From Pseudomonas guariconensis (lineage in GTDB: Bacteria > Pseudomonadota > Gammaproteobacteria > Pseudomonadales > Pseudomonadaceae): a stretch of DNA of 64,000 nt. This document shows, piece by piece, positions 39,264 to 47,672 of this stretch. A program made the position numbers and the translations under genes. Each line of letters begins with the position of its first letter. Position 1 is the first letter of the stretch. The stretch is taken from the NCBI RefSeq assembly GCF_900102675.1, contig NZ_FMYX01000002.1, positions 469,286 to 533,285 on the forward strand, in the 5' to 3' direction. The notes under the pieces were generated by a model. That model did no database searches and was not told the origin of the DNA. It was given only the letters and a program-made list of their open reading frames with translations.

Positions 39264-40135
39264 GGCCGCTGGCCCTCGATGATCGACACCGTGGCGGTAC
39301 GCCCGGCGATCATGCGGAAGTCTTCTGGCACGTCATCGAAGGCGATACGCACCGGGATCCGCTGGGCCAGGCGCACCCAGCTGAAGGCCGGGTTGACGTT
39401 GGGCAACAGGTTGGCGCCGCTGCTGCGGTCTCGATCCTCGATGCCCGCCGCCAGGCTCTGCACATGGCCTCGCAGCCGGGTGTTGTCGCCCATCACGCGG
39501 ATGTCCACGGCATCGCCGATGTGGATACCGCCGAGCTTGGTCTCTTCGAAATAGCCATCGACGTGGTACGAGGCGCTGTCGACCACCGACAGCACTGGCC
39601 GCCCGGCGGTGACGAATTCATGAGCACGCGGCGCGCGGTCGTTGAGGTAGCCGTCCACTGGGCTGCGCACTACCGAACGGTCGAGGTTGAGCTGGGCCGT
39701 GTCCACCGCCACCTGGGCCTCGCTGACCGCCGAACGAGCGCGTGCCTCACGCGACTGGCTCTCCTCCAACTGCTCGGCCGCCACCAGGTTGCCCAATTTA
39801 CGGTTGCGCTGCGCCTCACGGGAGGCCTGGGCCAGGGTTTCCTGACGCTCGGCCAGGGTCGCCTTGGCCTGGCGCAGGGCCAGGGTGAAGCGGTCCTGGT
39901 CGATGGTGAACAGCACGTCGCCGCGCTTGATCATCTGGTTGTCGCGCACTTCGACCTTCTGGATAAGCCCCGATACGTCCGGGGCGATCTGGATCACGTC
40001 GGCACGAATGTGCCCATCGCGCGTCCAGGGCGCGAACATGTAGTACACGACCATCTGCCAGACCAGCACGGCCGCGAAGGTCACCACCAGCAATGTCAGG
40101 ACCACTCGGCCCAAGGTCAACAACGGTTTTTTCAT
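39260..40135 (-). CDS. HlyD/AaeA-like membrane fusion protein
   Basis: 291-aa periplasmic adaptor with one N-terminal membrane helix (about residues 10-32), a biotinyl-lipoyl-like segment (DVSGLIQKVEVRDNQMIKRGDVLFTID), a coiled-coil hairpin and a barrel domain (HEFVTAGRPVLSVVD; YFEETKLGGIHIGDAVDIRVMGD). It links the FUSC pump to the outer-membrane channel. Its start lies next to the DUF1656 stop. The order FUSC-DUF1656-HlyD resembles aaeXAB of E. coli, which exports aromatic acids. Confidence 0.92.
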   Translation of the reverse strand: MKKPLLTLGRVVLTLLVVTFAAVLVWQMVVYYMFAPWTRDGHIRADVIQIAPDVSGLIQKVEVRDNQMIKRGDVLFTIDQDRFTLALRQAKATLAERQETLAQASREAQRNRKLGNLVAAEQLEESQSREARARSAVSEAQVAVDTAQLNLDRSVVRSPVDGYLNDRAPRAHEFVTAGRPVLSVVDSASYHVDGYFEETKLGGIHIGDAVDIRVMGDNTRLRGHVQSLAAGIEDRDRSSGANLLPNVNPAFSWVRLAQRIPVRIAFDDVPEDFRMIAGRTATVSIIEGQRP

Positions 40136-40344
40136 GGCAGCATCAGGTTTCGACAAAAGTGATCCACCGCGCCAAGGAGCACGGCGTAAAGGGCAACGTT
40201 GAACAACGCCCGGTGCCAGACCAGGCGGTAGAACCCAAGGCGCACCAGCACGGCGTGCACGCCCAGGAACAACAGGTAGGTGAAGACCATCATCACCAGC
40301 AGCGTGGGCAGAAATACCCCGCTGATATCCAGATCACCGATCAC
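40132..40344 (-). CDS. DUF1656 small membrane protein (AaeX-like)
   Basis: 70 aa with two membrane helices (FLPTLLVMMVFTYLLFLGVH and FNVALYAVLLGAVDHF). The GTG start is supported by GGAG seven bases upstream and by a GTGA overlap with the FUSC stop. It matches the DUF1656/AaeX family always found beside FUSC-HlyD efflux pairs; exact role unknown. Confidence 0.88.
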   Translation of the reverse strand: MIGDLDISGVFLPTLLVMMVFTYLLFLGVHAVLVRLGFYRLVWHRALFNVALYAVLLGAVDHFCRNLMLP

Positions 40345-42431
40345 AGTGGGGCTCCATCGATGCCCGGGGGCAATTGCGGTTGGTCGGCCGGTTCGAGCAT
40401 CACCTCGACGCCCGGCAACAGCGCCAGACGCAGGCCGCTCAAGGCATGCAACAGGTGCACGCGGGCATCGCCTCGGTCGTTGTCGTGCGCATCCAGGGCC
40501 AGCGCCTGGCGGGCGCGCTCCATGTTGCGCAGCAATGCCGCCGGGGCGTGCAGGCGCTCTTTGGCGCGCAGGCACTGGGCATAGTGAGCGCCCACCTCAT
40601 CCACCACGGTCTGCAGGCGTTCGCGTGGCGCCTGGCCGACTCGCGGCATGTACGCCAGCAAGTCCAGCAGGTTGAGGCCCACACGCAGATCACGCAGCGC
40701 CACGCCACTGTCCTGCCCGGTCTGGGCCAGGCGCGGCAGGTGCTGCATCAGGCGGTCGAGCATCTGCACGCCGACATGGCGATGCTCGGCCAGGGTCGCG
40801 GGCTGGGTCATCTCGACGATGTCCTGCCAGCTGAAGCGGGTCAGGCGCTTGGCCGCGAGCTCCACGCCAAACGGACGCAACAGCAAGGTCCAGATGAAGG
40901 CGAACAGCAAACCCACAGGGCCCGCCATGTTGGCGTTGATGAAGGTCAGGAAGTCAGCGTCGTAGGCGCCCTGGATGCTGATGAAGGTGGCGGTGTTGAC
41001 GATGGTCAGCAAGGTCCCGAGGTAGAAGCGCGGCTGCACGGTCAAGGTACCGACACAGATGAACGGCACAGCGAAGGCCAGCACCAGCATCGGGAAGTCG
41101 TGCAGGTTGGGCAGCACCAGGAACAGGTAGACGCTGGAGAAGATCACCGACATCAGCGTCCAGAAGAAGAATCGGTAGATCTGGGGCGCCGGATCATCCA
41201 TGGCGGCAAAGAAGCTGCAGGCCACCGCGGCGAGGATCACCGCGCTGCCGCCATCGTTCCAGCCGAGCAGGATCCACAGGCCACTGGCGACGATGATCGC
41301 GGTGACGGTGGAAAACACCGAGTAGAGCATCAGCCCGCGGTCAAAGAACGGCGTCAGCCGGCCCAGGCGCCAGTGGCGGTACACCGCACGCCATGGCGTG
41401 GCATCATCCTTGCGCAAGGCGTGCTGCAGCGCGCAGCAGTCCTGCCAGAGGTCGATCCATTCGCTCAGTCGGTAAAGGGCGTTGGAGAGCAGCAATTGCT
41501 GGCGTTGGTCCAGTGCGGCTGCGCTGGGCTGCAGGCGCTCGAGCTGCTCGTGCAGGGCAGTCCAGCGGGCCAGCGAGGCGTCTTGGGCTGTGCCTTCTAG
41601 CCAGGTGCGGGTTTCGGCCAGCAGTGGTTGGAGCTGAGCGAACTGGGCCGGGGCGCGGCTTTGCAGCGCGATCAGCGCATCGTCCAGGGCATCGATCACC
41701 GGCAGCAGGTGGATCATCCGTCCGCGCAGCTCCCGGGCATTTTTCAGGGTATGGGGGCCGGTGCCTTCATGACCGAGCTGGCCGATCATCATCTCCAGGC
41801 TGTTGAAGGTGGCGACCATCGAGGCGCGCATGCCGGCGACCTTGTCGGCGGCGACTTCGCGGGCCAGGTAGGTGTCGCTGTAGCGAATCGCCTCGTGGAA
41901 CCAGCTGTTGGCCGAGCCGAGCACCACCGGCGCCAAGCGGCGCGGCCAGAAGATCGCGCCGACCACCGCCGCGCAGACGATGCCCAGGCAGATTTCCTGG
42001 GCTCGGGAGGAGGCCACATCGAACACCGCCAGCGGGTTGTCGACCACCGCCAGGGCGATCATAGGCAAGGTATAGCCGGCCAGCATCAGCACATAGTTGT
42101 TGGCCGTGCGCAGGTTCAGCGACAGGAACAGCAGCGTGCCGGTCCACAAGGCAATGGCGACGCAGAGCAGCGCTGGCGACTGTACCAAAGGCGGCACCAG
42201 CAAGACCGCCCCGCCGGCACCCAGCAACGTGCCCAAGGCGCGATACAGCGCCTTGGAGCTGGTCGGCCCGACGAAGGGGCTCGAGACGATGTACACCGTG
42301 GCCATGGCCCAGTAGGGACGTGGCAATTGCATGAGCAGGGCAATGTACAGGGCGATCATCGAAGCGGCGAAGGTGCGCACGCCATAGAACCAATCGCGGG
42401 CCGGTGGGACCGAACTGAAGAAGCCGTTCAT
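40341..42431 (-). CDS. FUSC family efflux transporter (AaeB-like)
   Basis: 696-aa inner-membrane protein with two blocks of membrane helices (about residues 10-165 and 345-500) and soluble regions after each, the layout of AaeB/YccS-FUSC pumps for aromatic acids and similar compounds. Start at MNGFFSSVPPARDWFYGVRTFAASM; the ATG overlaps the marR stop by ATGA. Substrate unknown. Confidence 0.92.
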   Translation of the reverse strand: MNGFFSSVPPARDWFYGVRTFAASMIALYIALLMQLPRPYWAMATVYIVSSPFVGPTSSKALYRALGTLLGAGGAVLLVPPLVQSPALLCVAIALWTGTLLFLSLNLRTANNYVLMLAGYTLPMIALAVVDNPLAVFDVASSRAQEICLGIVCAAVVGAIFWPRRLAPVVLGSANSWFHEAIRYSDTYLAREVAADKVAGMRASMVATFNSLEMMIGQLGHEGTGPHTLKNARELRGRMIHLLPVIDALDDALIALQSRAPAQFAQLQPLLAETRTWLEGTAQDASLARWTALHEQLERLQPSAAALDQRQQLLLSNALYRLSEWIDLWQDCCALQHALRKDDATPWRAVYRHWRLGRLTPFFDRGLMLYSVFSTVTAIIVASGLWILLGWNDGGSAVILAAVACSFFAAMDDPAPQIYRFFFWTLMSVIFSSVYLFLVLPNLHDFPMLVLAFAVPFICVGTLTVQPRFYLGTLLTIVNTATFISIQGAYDADFLTFINANMAGPVGLLFAFIWTLLLRPFGVELAAKRLTRFSWQDIVEMTQPATLAEHRHVGVQMLDRLMQHLPRLAQTGQDSGVALRDLRVGLNLLDLLAYMPRVGQAPRERLQTVVDEVGAHYAQCLRAKERLHAPAALLRNMERARQALALDAHDNDRGDARVHLLHALSGLRLALLPGVEVMLEPADQPQLPPGIDGAPL

Positions 42432-42880
42432 GCAAGCCCGCCCGGTGCGACTTGGCTGGCGTCTTCGAAGGCTTGGATCACCCGCAAGGTGGCCTCCAGG
42501 TCGGCTTGGTCGATCCCGCGCAACACCTGTCGGCGCAGGCGCACTAGCTCTTCTTCGATCGACTCGGCCAGACGGCGGCCCTCCTTGGTCAGGCTCAGGG
42601 CCTTGGCACGGCGGTCCAGGGGATCTTCGCTGCGACATACCAGCCCGGCCTTGCACAGCTGGTCGAGCAGGCGCACCAACGACGGGCTTTCCAGGCCGGC
42701 GGCCTGGGCCACCGCGACCTGGTGCACCCCATCGCCCAGGCGCACGATCATCAGCAGTGGCACAGCGCAGGCTTCGGAGATGCCGTAGCCCGTCAGGGCC
42801 GCCTGGCAGATGCGTCGCCAGTGGCGGGCGGCCACGACCATGCCGCTGCTGATCTTCATGTGCAGTGCATCAAGCGTCAT
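42428..42880 (-). CDS. MarR family transcriptional regulator
   Basis: 150-aa winged-helix regulator. The recognition region is VHQVAVAQAAGLESPSLVRLLDQLCKAGLVCRSEDPLDRRAKALSLT, with the wing motif DPLDRRAK typical of MarR. First gene of the efflux operon, translationally coupled to FUSC. A palindrome 20 bases upstream of its start is a likely autorepression site. The start is uncertain (an in-frame TTG lies four codons upstream). Confidence 0.9.
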   Translation of the reverse strand: MTLDALHMKISSGMVVAARHWRRICQAALTGYGISEACAVPLLMIVRLGDGVHQVAVAQAAGLESPSLVRLLDQLCKAGLVCRSEDPLDRRAKALSLTKEGRRLAESIEEELVRLRRQVLRGIDQADLEATLRVIQAFEDASQVAPGGLA

Positions 42881-42900
42881 GAGAGGAACCAAGGATATTC

Positions 42901-42916
42901 ATAGTTTGCTAACTAT
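42901..42916 (-). promoter_or_regulatory. palindromic operator upstream of marR
   Basis: ATAGTT-TGCT-AACTAT is a perfect 6-4-6 inverted repeat, overlapping a possible -35 (TTGATA, 42919-42914 on the minus strand). MarR proteins commonly bind such 16-bp palindromes in their own promoters. Confidence 0.65.
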
Positions 42917-43002
42917 CAATACTACGCCTTGCCCTCCCCCTGTCGTCAACCGGGGGCGATGGATCGCCTGGATGAATTGTTGTTCATCTTGGGGACCGTC
43001 TG

Positions 43003-43042
43003 GCCGCTTTCAGCAGGGGCAGGTGTTCCTGCTAAAAGCGGC
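43003..43042 (-). terminator. long hairpin downstream of bcsC
   Basis: GCCGCTTT with AGCAGG pairs with CCTGCT and AAAGCGGC around a ten-base loop. It lies ten bases after the bcsC stop and could end the bcs transcript, although no T-run follows. Confidence 0.55.
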
Positions 43043-43051
43043 TGCCAGGCC

Positions 43052-46000
43052 TCAACGCCACTCGCTGTAGGGCTCCAGCGGTTCCACCGGCAACAGCAGG
43101 TTGCCGCGCCAGGGCTCGAACAGATACCGCACGTAGAGCATGGCGCTGCTCGGCGCGTAGTCATCGCTGTGCTGCCAGTCGAAGCCCCCGCCCAAGGCCC
43201 AATGGTCGCTCAGGCGGCGCTCGAACAGGCCTCTTAAGTGATAACCCACGCCGTTGCTGGAACTGCCCTCGCTGATATCGCCGAGGTTCGAGCTTTCGAG
43301 ATCATAGCGATTGATCATCTTGTCGTTCAGCGATTGGTTGGGATAGCGCGGACGGCTACCACTCTTAGCCTGGGACCAGCTGACCGAGGTTTCCAGCAAT
43401 ACCGACCAATCGTAGTTGCGCCAGGCATAGCTGAACGGCACGCCGATGGAGTTGTAGCGCTCCGGGCTGTAGTAGCCGCCCTGGCCCAGATAGTAATCGC
43501 CCAAATCCTTGTCATGCCGCCAGTGCATCACGGTCAGGCCGATACGCATGCGCTCGTCAGCCCGCTCCAGCAGACGGTAGTAGTAACCCGCCATGGCTCG
43601 GGTACGTTGGTTGTCGGTGACATTCTCACCATACAGCCAATGATGACCGAGGCTGGCCCATACACCATCGTCGCCGCCCTGGTCCCAGCTCAGCCCGAGC
43701 GTTGCGCCGTTAGCGGTGACCCCGCCCCAACGCACGCCCGTGCGCGGGTCCTTGGCACCACCAAACGAAAGCAGCGAATTGCTCATCGGCCGCCGTGAGG
43801 CGGTCAGCGACCAGCCAAGCTCTCCCAGGTCGCCATTGACCGTTGCACCGCCTAGCCAGTTGTTGACCTCGAAGCCATCGGTAGTGCCGAGGTCGGCAGC
43901 CCAGCGCTCCCCTTCCCAGCCCAGCGCCATGATCCGGCCATTGGCCGTCTGCGACCCGCCAGGACAACCGGCCGGCAGCGGATCACCCGAACGGGTGGTA
44001 CCGCGGACCTGGCAGGTGCCGAAGGCCTCGGTGTGCTGGCCATCTTCGAGATCGAAGCTGCCCGCATCCAGGCCAATCCGCTCCAGGCGCACGAACGCCT
44101 TGCCATCCTGCAGGGGCATGTCGGCATGAAACAGAGTCGTCTGCCTCTTGAGCTCAGAGATCCCAGGAGTCCCATCGTCATTGCGCCAGCCATAGTCATG
44201 CATCAGCGTGATGCTGGGATTCTGCTGACGGTACAGCTCATCGACGTCGCTGCGCAGGCTACGCGCCAGCCAGTCATCCTCGTCCTTGGCGCGGCTCGCA
44301 TAGGTCAGCGCCCGATCGTCCCTTGGTTGCACCGCGCGGCGCTCGAGCAGGTCGGCATCGGCCATCGCCGCGGCGTAAAGATCCAGTGCTCGTTGCGGGT
44401 CCTGCTGCACTGCCAATCGCGCAGCATCTCGACGCAATAGCGGATCAGGCTGGGCTTGCTCGGCCACCAGACGGTCTAGCAGCGACGCCGCCTGCGCCCG
44501 GTCGCCCACTGCCAGCCAGGCATTAGCCAGACGCCGCTGTGCGTCGATCTGCCCGGGCGGGAACTGGGGCGCACGCCGCTCCAGGGCCTGGCGTGCTCGG
44601 GGCAGGTTGCCTTCGGCTATCCAGCCCTCGATCAACCCAAGGCGGGCCTCAGGTTGCTCCGGCTGGCGCTCCAGCACGCGTTCGAAGTACGTTCGGGCTG
44701 TGCTGTGATCCCCCCGGGTCGCCGCCCAGTCCGCGAGCATCAGTAGGTCATCGGTGTCGCCTTCGCCGCGGGCAATCCCGGCCTCGAGCAGTGCGCTTGC
44801 CTCGGCTTCGCGCCCCTGGTCGCGCAACTGTCGCGCTTGAGCCAGAGTGACACGGCGCCGCGCGCGCTTTTCAAGGGCATGCATGTCGTCGGTCCATGCA
44901 CCTTTGGGGACACCGGCAAGGCTATCCAGTGCCAAGGCATCACGGTCAGTGGACTCCAGGAACAGGCCATGGGCATAGCGCGCTTGCGGGTCGGTCGGAT
45001 GCCGTTGCAACAGCTTGGCAAAGGCGGCATCGGCCTCGCCGATACGCCCTTGCTGACGAAGGCTGCCGGCGAGTTGGTAAACCAGCCAGGGTTCATCTGG
45101 CGCCAACTCGACTGCCCGCTTCAGCGCTAGGCTTGCCGCTGCCCAGTCCTGCCGCTGCACGGCTGCATCGGCTTCGCTGCGCAATTGCTCCAGTTCCAGG
45201 CTGCGGCGCAGGCTGGCGAACATTGCCTGTTGCCGAGGTGGCAGGCCGTTAAGGTAGGCACGCGCCTTGTCGGGTGATTGTGCTTGGTAGATCCGCATCA
45301 GGCCGCGCACAGCACTCTCGTTGTCCGGCGCCATGCGCCGAACCTGAAGGTACAACCGCTCAGCAGTGGCCGGATCGCCCTCGGCGACCGCCACGTCGGC
45401 CAAGCCAAGCACGGCGAATTCATCCTGGGGCCGCTGCTGACGCGCCTGTTGATAGATCGCACGGGCGGTGGAAATATCGCGCCGTTCCAGCGCCTGGTCG
45501 GCTTTCTTCAATTGCATCCAGTAATGGCTGGACGACTCCAGATCCTTCCACTGACTGATCCAATAGGTGTCCTGCTCCTTGGTGGCAGCCAGACGAAACG
45601 CGGCGTTGGCGTCCTCGAAACGGCTCTGGCGCATCAACGCATAACCCAAGGCGCCGTGCAGGCTGGCATCGTCGGGGTATTGGCGCAAGGCACGGCGCAA
45701 CTGGGCCTCAGCCTCGGCGTTACGCCCTTGGTCGAGCAACTGCTTGCCACGCTGACCGGCCTGCCAAGCGGGATCGGCGATCAATTGACGTTGCTGGGCA
45801 AGGGTCTGGTTGGCCTGGGGCAACAGCGGTGATGCCGGATAGCGTTGGACGAAAGCTTTCCAGGCCGCCACGCTGGCAGCGCCCACGGGCTGCCCAGAGA
45901 GATAGTCGAATTCACGCTGCGCAGCAGAATCGCGTGCGCCTGGATCACGTGAGAGCAATTCGAGCAGGGCCAGCGCCTCGGGATCTCGTTTCTCAGCAAA

Positions 46001-46573
46001 CAGCAGCCCCACCAGGGTCTGGCGCAGCCCAGCATTCCCTGGGTACTGCCGATCCAGAGCCTGCAATTGCTCGATCGCTTCGCGCCGCTGGCCAGGCAAG
46101 GCGCTGCGCACACGCCAGTAGTCCAGCGCCAGCTCCAGACTGGGCGGCTCACCCGCGAACAACTGATCGTAAATCTCCAGCGCCTCCTGATTGCGCCCGG
46201 TCACTGCGAACAGGCGTGCCTGTTGTAGGCGCCGGGTTGCCTCCGGCTGCTGCAACTCGATCAGACGCTTGGCCTTGTGCTCCTGGACGCTACCGGGCGC
46301 CTCCTGGCTAATGCGCGCCATGAGCTGGGTGACCTGGTCCTGATCACGCTCGCGCAGGGCCAGGCGCAACGAAGCGAACAGCACCTCGGCGTCGCGCGGC
46401 TCAAGCAGGCGCAAGCGACCCAGCGCATCGCGAACCAGATCATCGCGGTGCAAAGCCTCGCCCATGCGGATCTGCTCCAGCAGCCATTGGCGTTGCTCGC
46501 TGCGGTCAGTCGGTTGCGCGGCAACCTGGCTGCAAAGCCCTGTGAGCAGCACGATGCTAATCAATCGGTACAT
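43052..46573 (-). CDS. bcsC: cellulose synthase outer-membrane subunit BcsC
   Basis: 1173 aa. A signal peptide (MYRLISIVLLTGLCSQVAAQ) is followed by about 750 residues of TPR repeats (periplasmic scaffold that binds cellulose/peptidoglycan) and a C-terminal outer-membrane beta-barrel (BCSC_C, roughly residues 820-1173, ending in the barrel signature EPYSEWR). It forms the export channel for cellulose. Its start overlaps the bcsZ stop by 13 bases; last gene of the operon. Confidence 0.95.
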   Translation of the reverse strand: MYRLISIVLLTGLCSQVAAQPTDRSEQRQWLLEQIRMGEALHRDDLVRDALGRLRLLEPRDAEVLFASLRLALRERDQDQVTQLMARISQEAPGSVQEHKAKRLIELQQPEATRRLQQARLFAVTGRNQEALEIYDQLFAGEPPSLELALDYWRVRSALPGQRREAIEQLQALDRQYPGNAGLRQTLVGLLFAEKRDPEALALLELLSRDPGARDSAAQREFDYLSGQPVGAASVAAWKAFVQRYPASPLLPQANQTLAQQRQLIADPAWQAGQRGKQLLDQGRNAEAEAQLRRALRQYPDDASLHGALGYALMRQSRFEDANAAFRLAATKEQDTYWISQWKDLESSSHYWMQLKKADQALERRDISTARAIYQQARQQRPQDEFAVLGLADVAVAEGDPATAERLYLQVRRMAPDNESAVRGLMRIYQAQSPDKARAYLNGLPPRQQAMFASLRRSLELEQLRSEADAAVQRQDWAAASLALKRAVELAPDEPWLVYQLAGSLRQQGRIGEADAAFAKLLQRHPTDPQARYAHGLFLESTDRDALALDSLAGVPKGAWTDDMHALEKRARRRVTLAQARQLRDQGREAEASALLEAGIARGEGDTDDLLMLADWAATRGDHSTARTYFERVLERQPEQPEARLGLIEGWIAEGNLPRARQALERRAPQFPPGQIDAQRRLANAWLAVGDRAQAASLLDRLVAEQAQPDPLLRRDAARLAVQQDPQRALDLYAAAMADADLLERRAVQPRDDRALTYASRAKDEDDWLARSLRSDVDELYRQQNPSITLMHDYGWRNDDGTPGISELKRQTTLFHADMPLQDGKAFVRLERIGLDAGSFDLEDGQHTEAFGTCQVRGTTRSGDPLPAGCPGGSQTANGRIMALGWEGERWAADLGTTDGFEVNNWLGGATVNGDLGELGWSLTASRRPMSNSLLSFGGAKDPRTGVRWGGVTANGATLGLSWDQGGDDGVWASLGHHWLYGENVTDNQRTRAMAGYYYRLLERADERMRIGLTVMHWRHDKDLGDYYLGQGGYYSPERYNSIGVPFSYAWRNYDWSVLLETSVSWSQAKSGSRPRYPNQSLNDKMINRYDLESSNLGDISEGSSSNGVGYHLRGLFERRLSDHWALGGGFDWQHSDDYAPSSAMLYVRYLFEPWRGNLLLPVEPLEPYSEWR

Positions 46574-47670
46574 GACGTACTCCAGGCCGGCAACAAGCGA
46601 CCCTCCTTGTCAAAGCGATACCGCGCCTCATCCCAGCCCTGGCCGAACAACGCCAACATCTGGCTGTAGTACGCACGAGGCTCTATCGGATGATCCTTTA
46701 TTCGCTGGCGCTGGGCGCGCAGCCCTTCGTCGGCATTCGGTGTCACGGCCAGCAATGGCAGCAGTGCGGCCGAGAAACCACCTGGTCCGCCACCACGAGC
46801 CTGGCCACTACGGGCGTCTACGGTTTCCGGCGGCTGTCCCTTTTGTGTCGTCAGCATGGCCATCGGCGCGAAATGCTGGAGTAGTTCAACCCGTTGGGCA
46901 GCGTCCTTGGCAAGCATGCCTACCCACAGATAGACACGAATGGCGTCATAGTCGCCGGCACTCCCATGTTGCGGGTCGGGCTCGATCTTGCCGGTGGGCG
47001 TCCATAGCAGCCAGTCGGGCGCAAAGCCTTTGGGAGAGGCATCGCGCAGCAGCCGACGGGTGTTGCCCGCAAGCTCGCCCCACAGGGGGTCGACCAGGGC
47101 GAAGCGGTCCAGCAGTTGCGGTGGCAGATAGCTCGGGTTAAGGCGCCAGCCTCGGGCATCGTCAAAACCGTAGTCCGCCGGCAGCAGCATGATGCCCAGG
47201 CCAGGCAGTTTGCGCAGGGTTTGAGCGCTGATGCGCCATAGCAGGTGCTGACCCAGCTGGGTATAGCTGGGTTCGTTCCACAAACGCCCCGCCTCAAGCA
47301 GGCTGTAGGCGATCCAAAGGTCAGCGTCGCTGGCATTGTTGGGGTCGAGTACCTGCCACTTGCCCTTGGCGTCACGCCCCCACAACCAGGCCGGCAAATG
47401 GCTCGTGAGGTCTCCTTCGGCCAGGTTGTTGCTGGTCCAGCGCAGCAGTTGAGCGAAGGTTGCCCGGTCATTGGCCACTAAGGCGAAGAACAGCCCATAG
47501 CTCTGCCCTTCGGAGGTGGTAATCAGGCGCTCATCACTGGGGTCCAGCACGCGTCCGTCCACACTCACCAGCTCTGTGCGCAAACGCTCCCAGGCCGGCC
47601 AAGGACAGTTTGGCGCTGCGCCCGCGATTGCGGGCAGGCTCAGCGCCAGCATCAGCACAAACCGCCACAT
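46561..47670 (-). CDS. bcsZ: periplasmic endo-1,4-beta-glucanase BcsZ
   Basis: 369-aa GH8 cellulase with a signal peptide (MWRFVLMLALSLPAIAGA). The general acid is E54 in TTSEGQSYGLF, corresponding to E55 of E. coli BcsZ; DADLWIAYSLLEAGRLW is the second conserved family segment. It trims cellulose during export. Two bases separate it from bcsB. Confidence 0.96.
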   Translation of the reverse strand: MWRFVLMLALSLPAIAGAAPNCPWPAWERLRTELVSVDGRVLDPSDERLITTSEGQSYGLFFALVANDRATFAQLLRWTSNNLAEGDLTSHLPAWLWGRDAKGKWQVLDPNNASDADLWIAYSLLEAGRLWNEPSYTQLGQHLLWRISAQTLRKLPGLGIMLLPADYGFDDARGWRLNPSYLPPQLLDRFALVDPLWGELAGNTRRLLRDASPKGFAPDWLLWTPTGKIEPDPQHGSAGDYDAIRVYLWVGMLAKDAAQRVELLQHFAPMAMLTTQKGQPPETVDARSGQARGGGPGGFSAALLPLLAVTPNADEGLRAQRQRIKDHPIEPRAYYSQMLALFGQGWDEARYRFDKEGRLLPAWSTSCTD

Positions 47671-47672
47671 GA

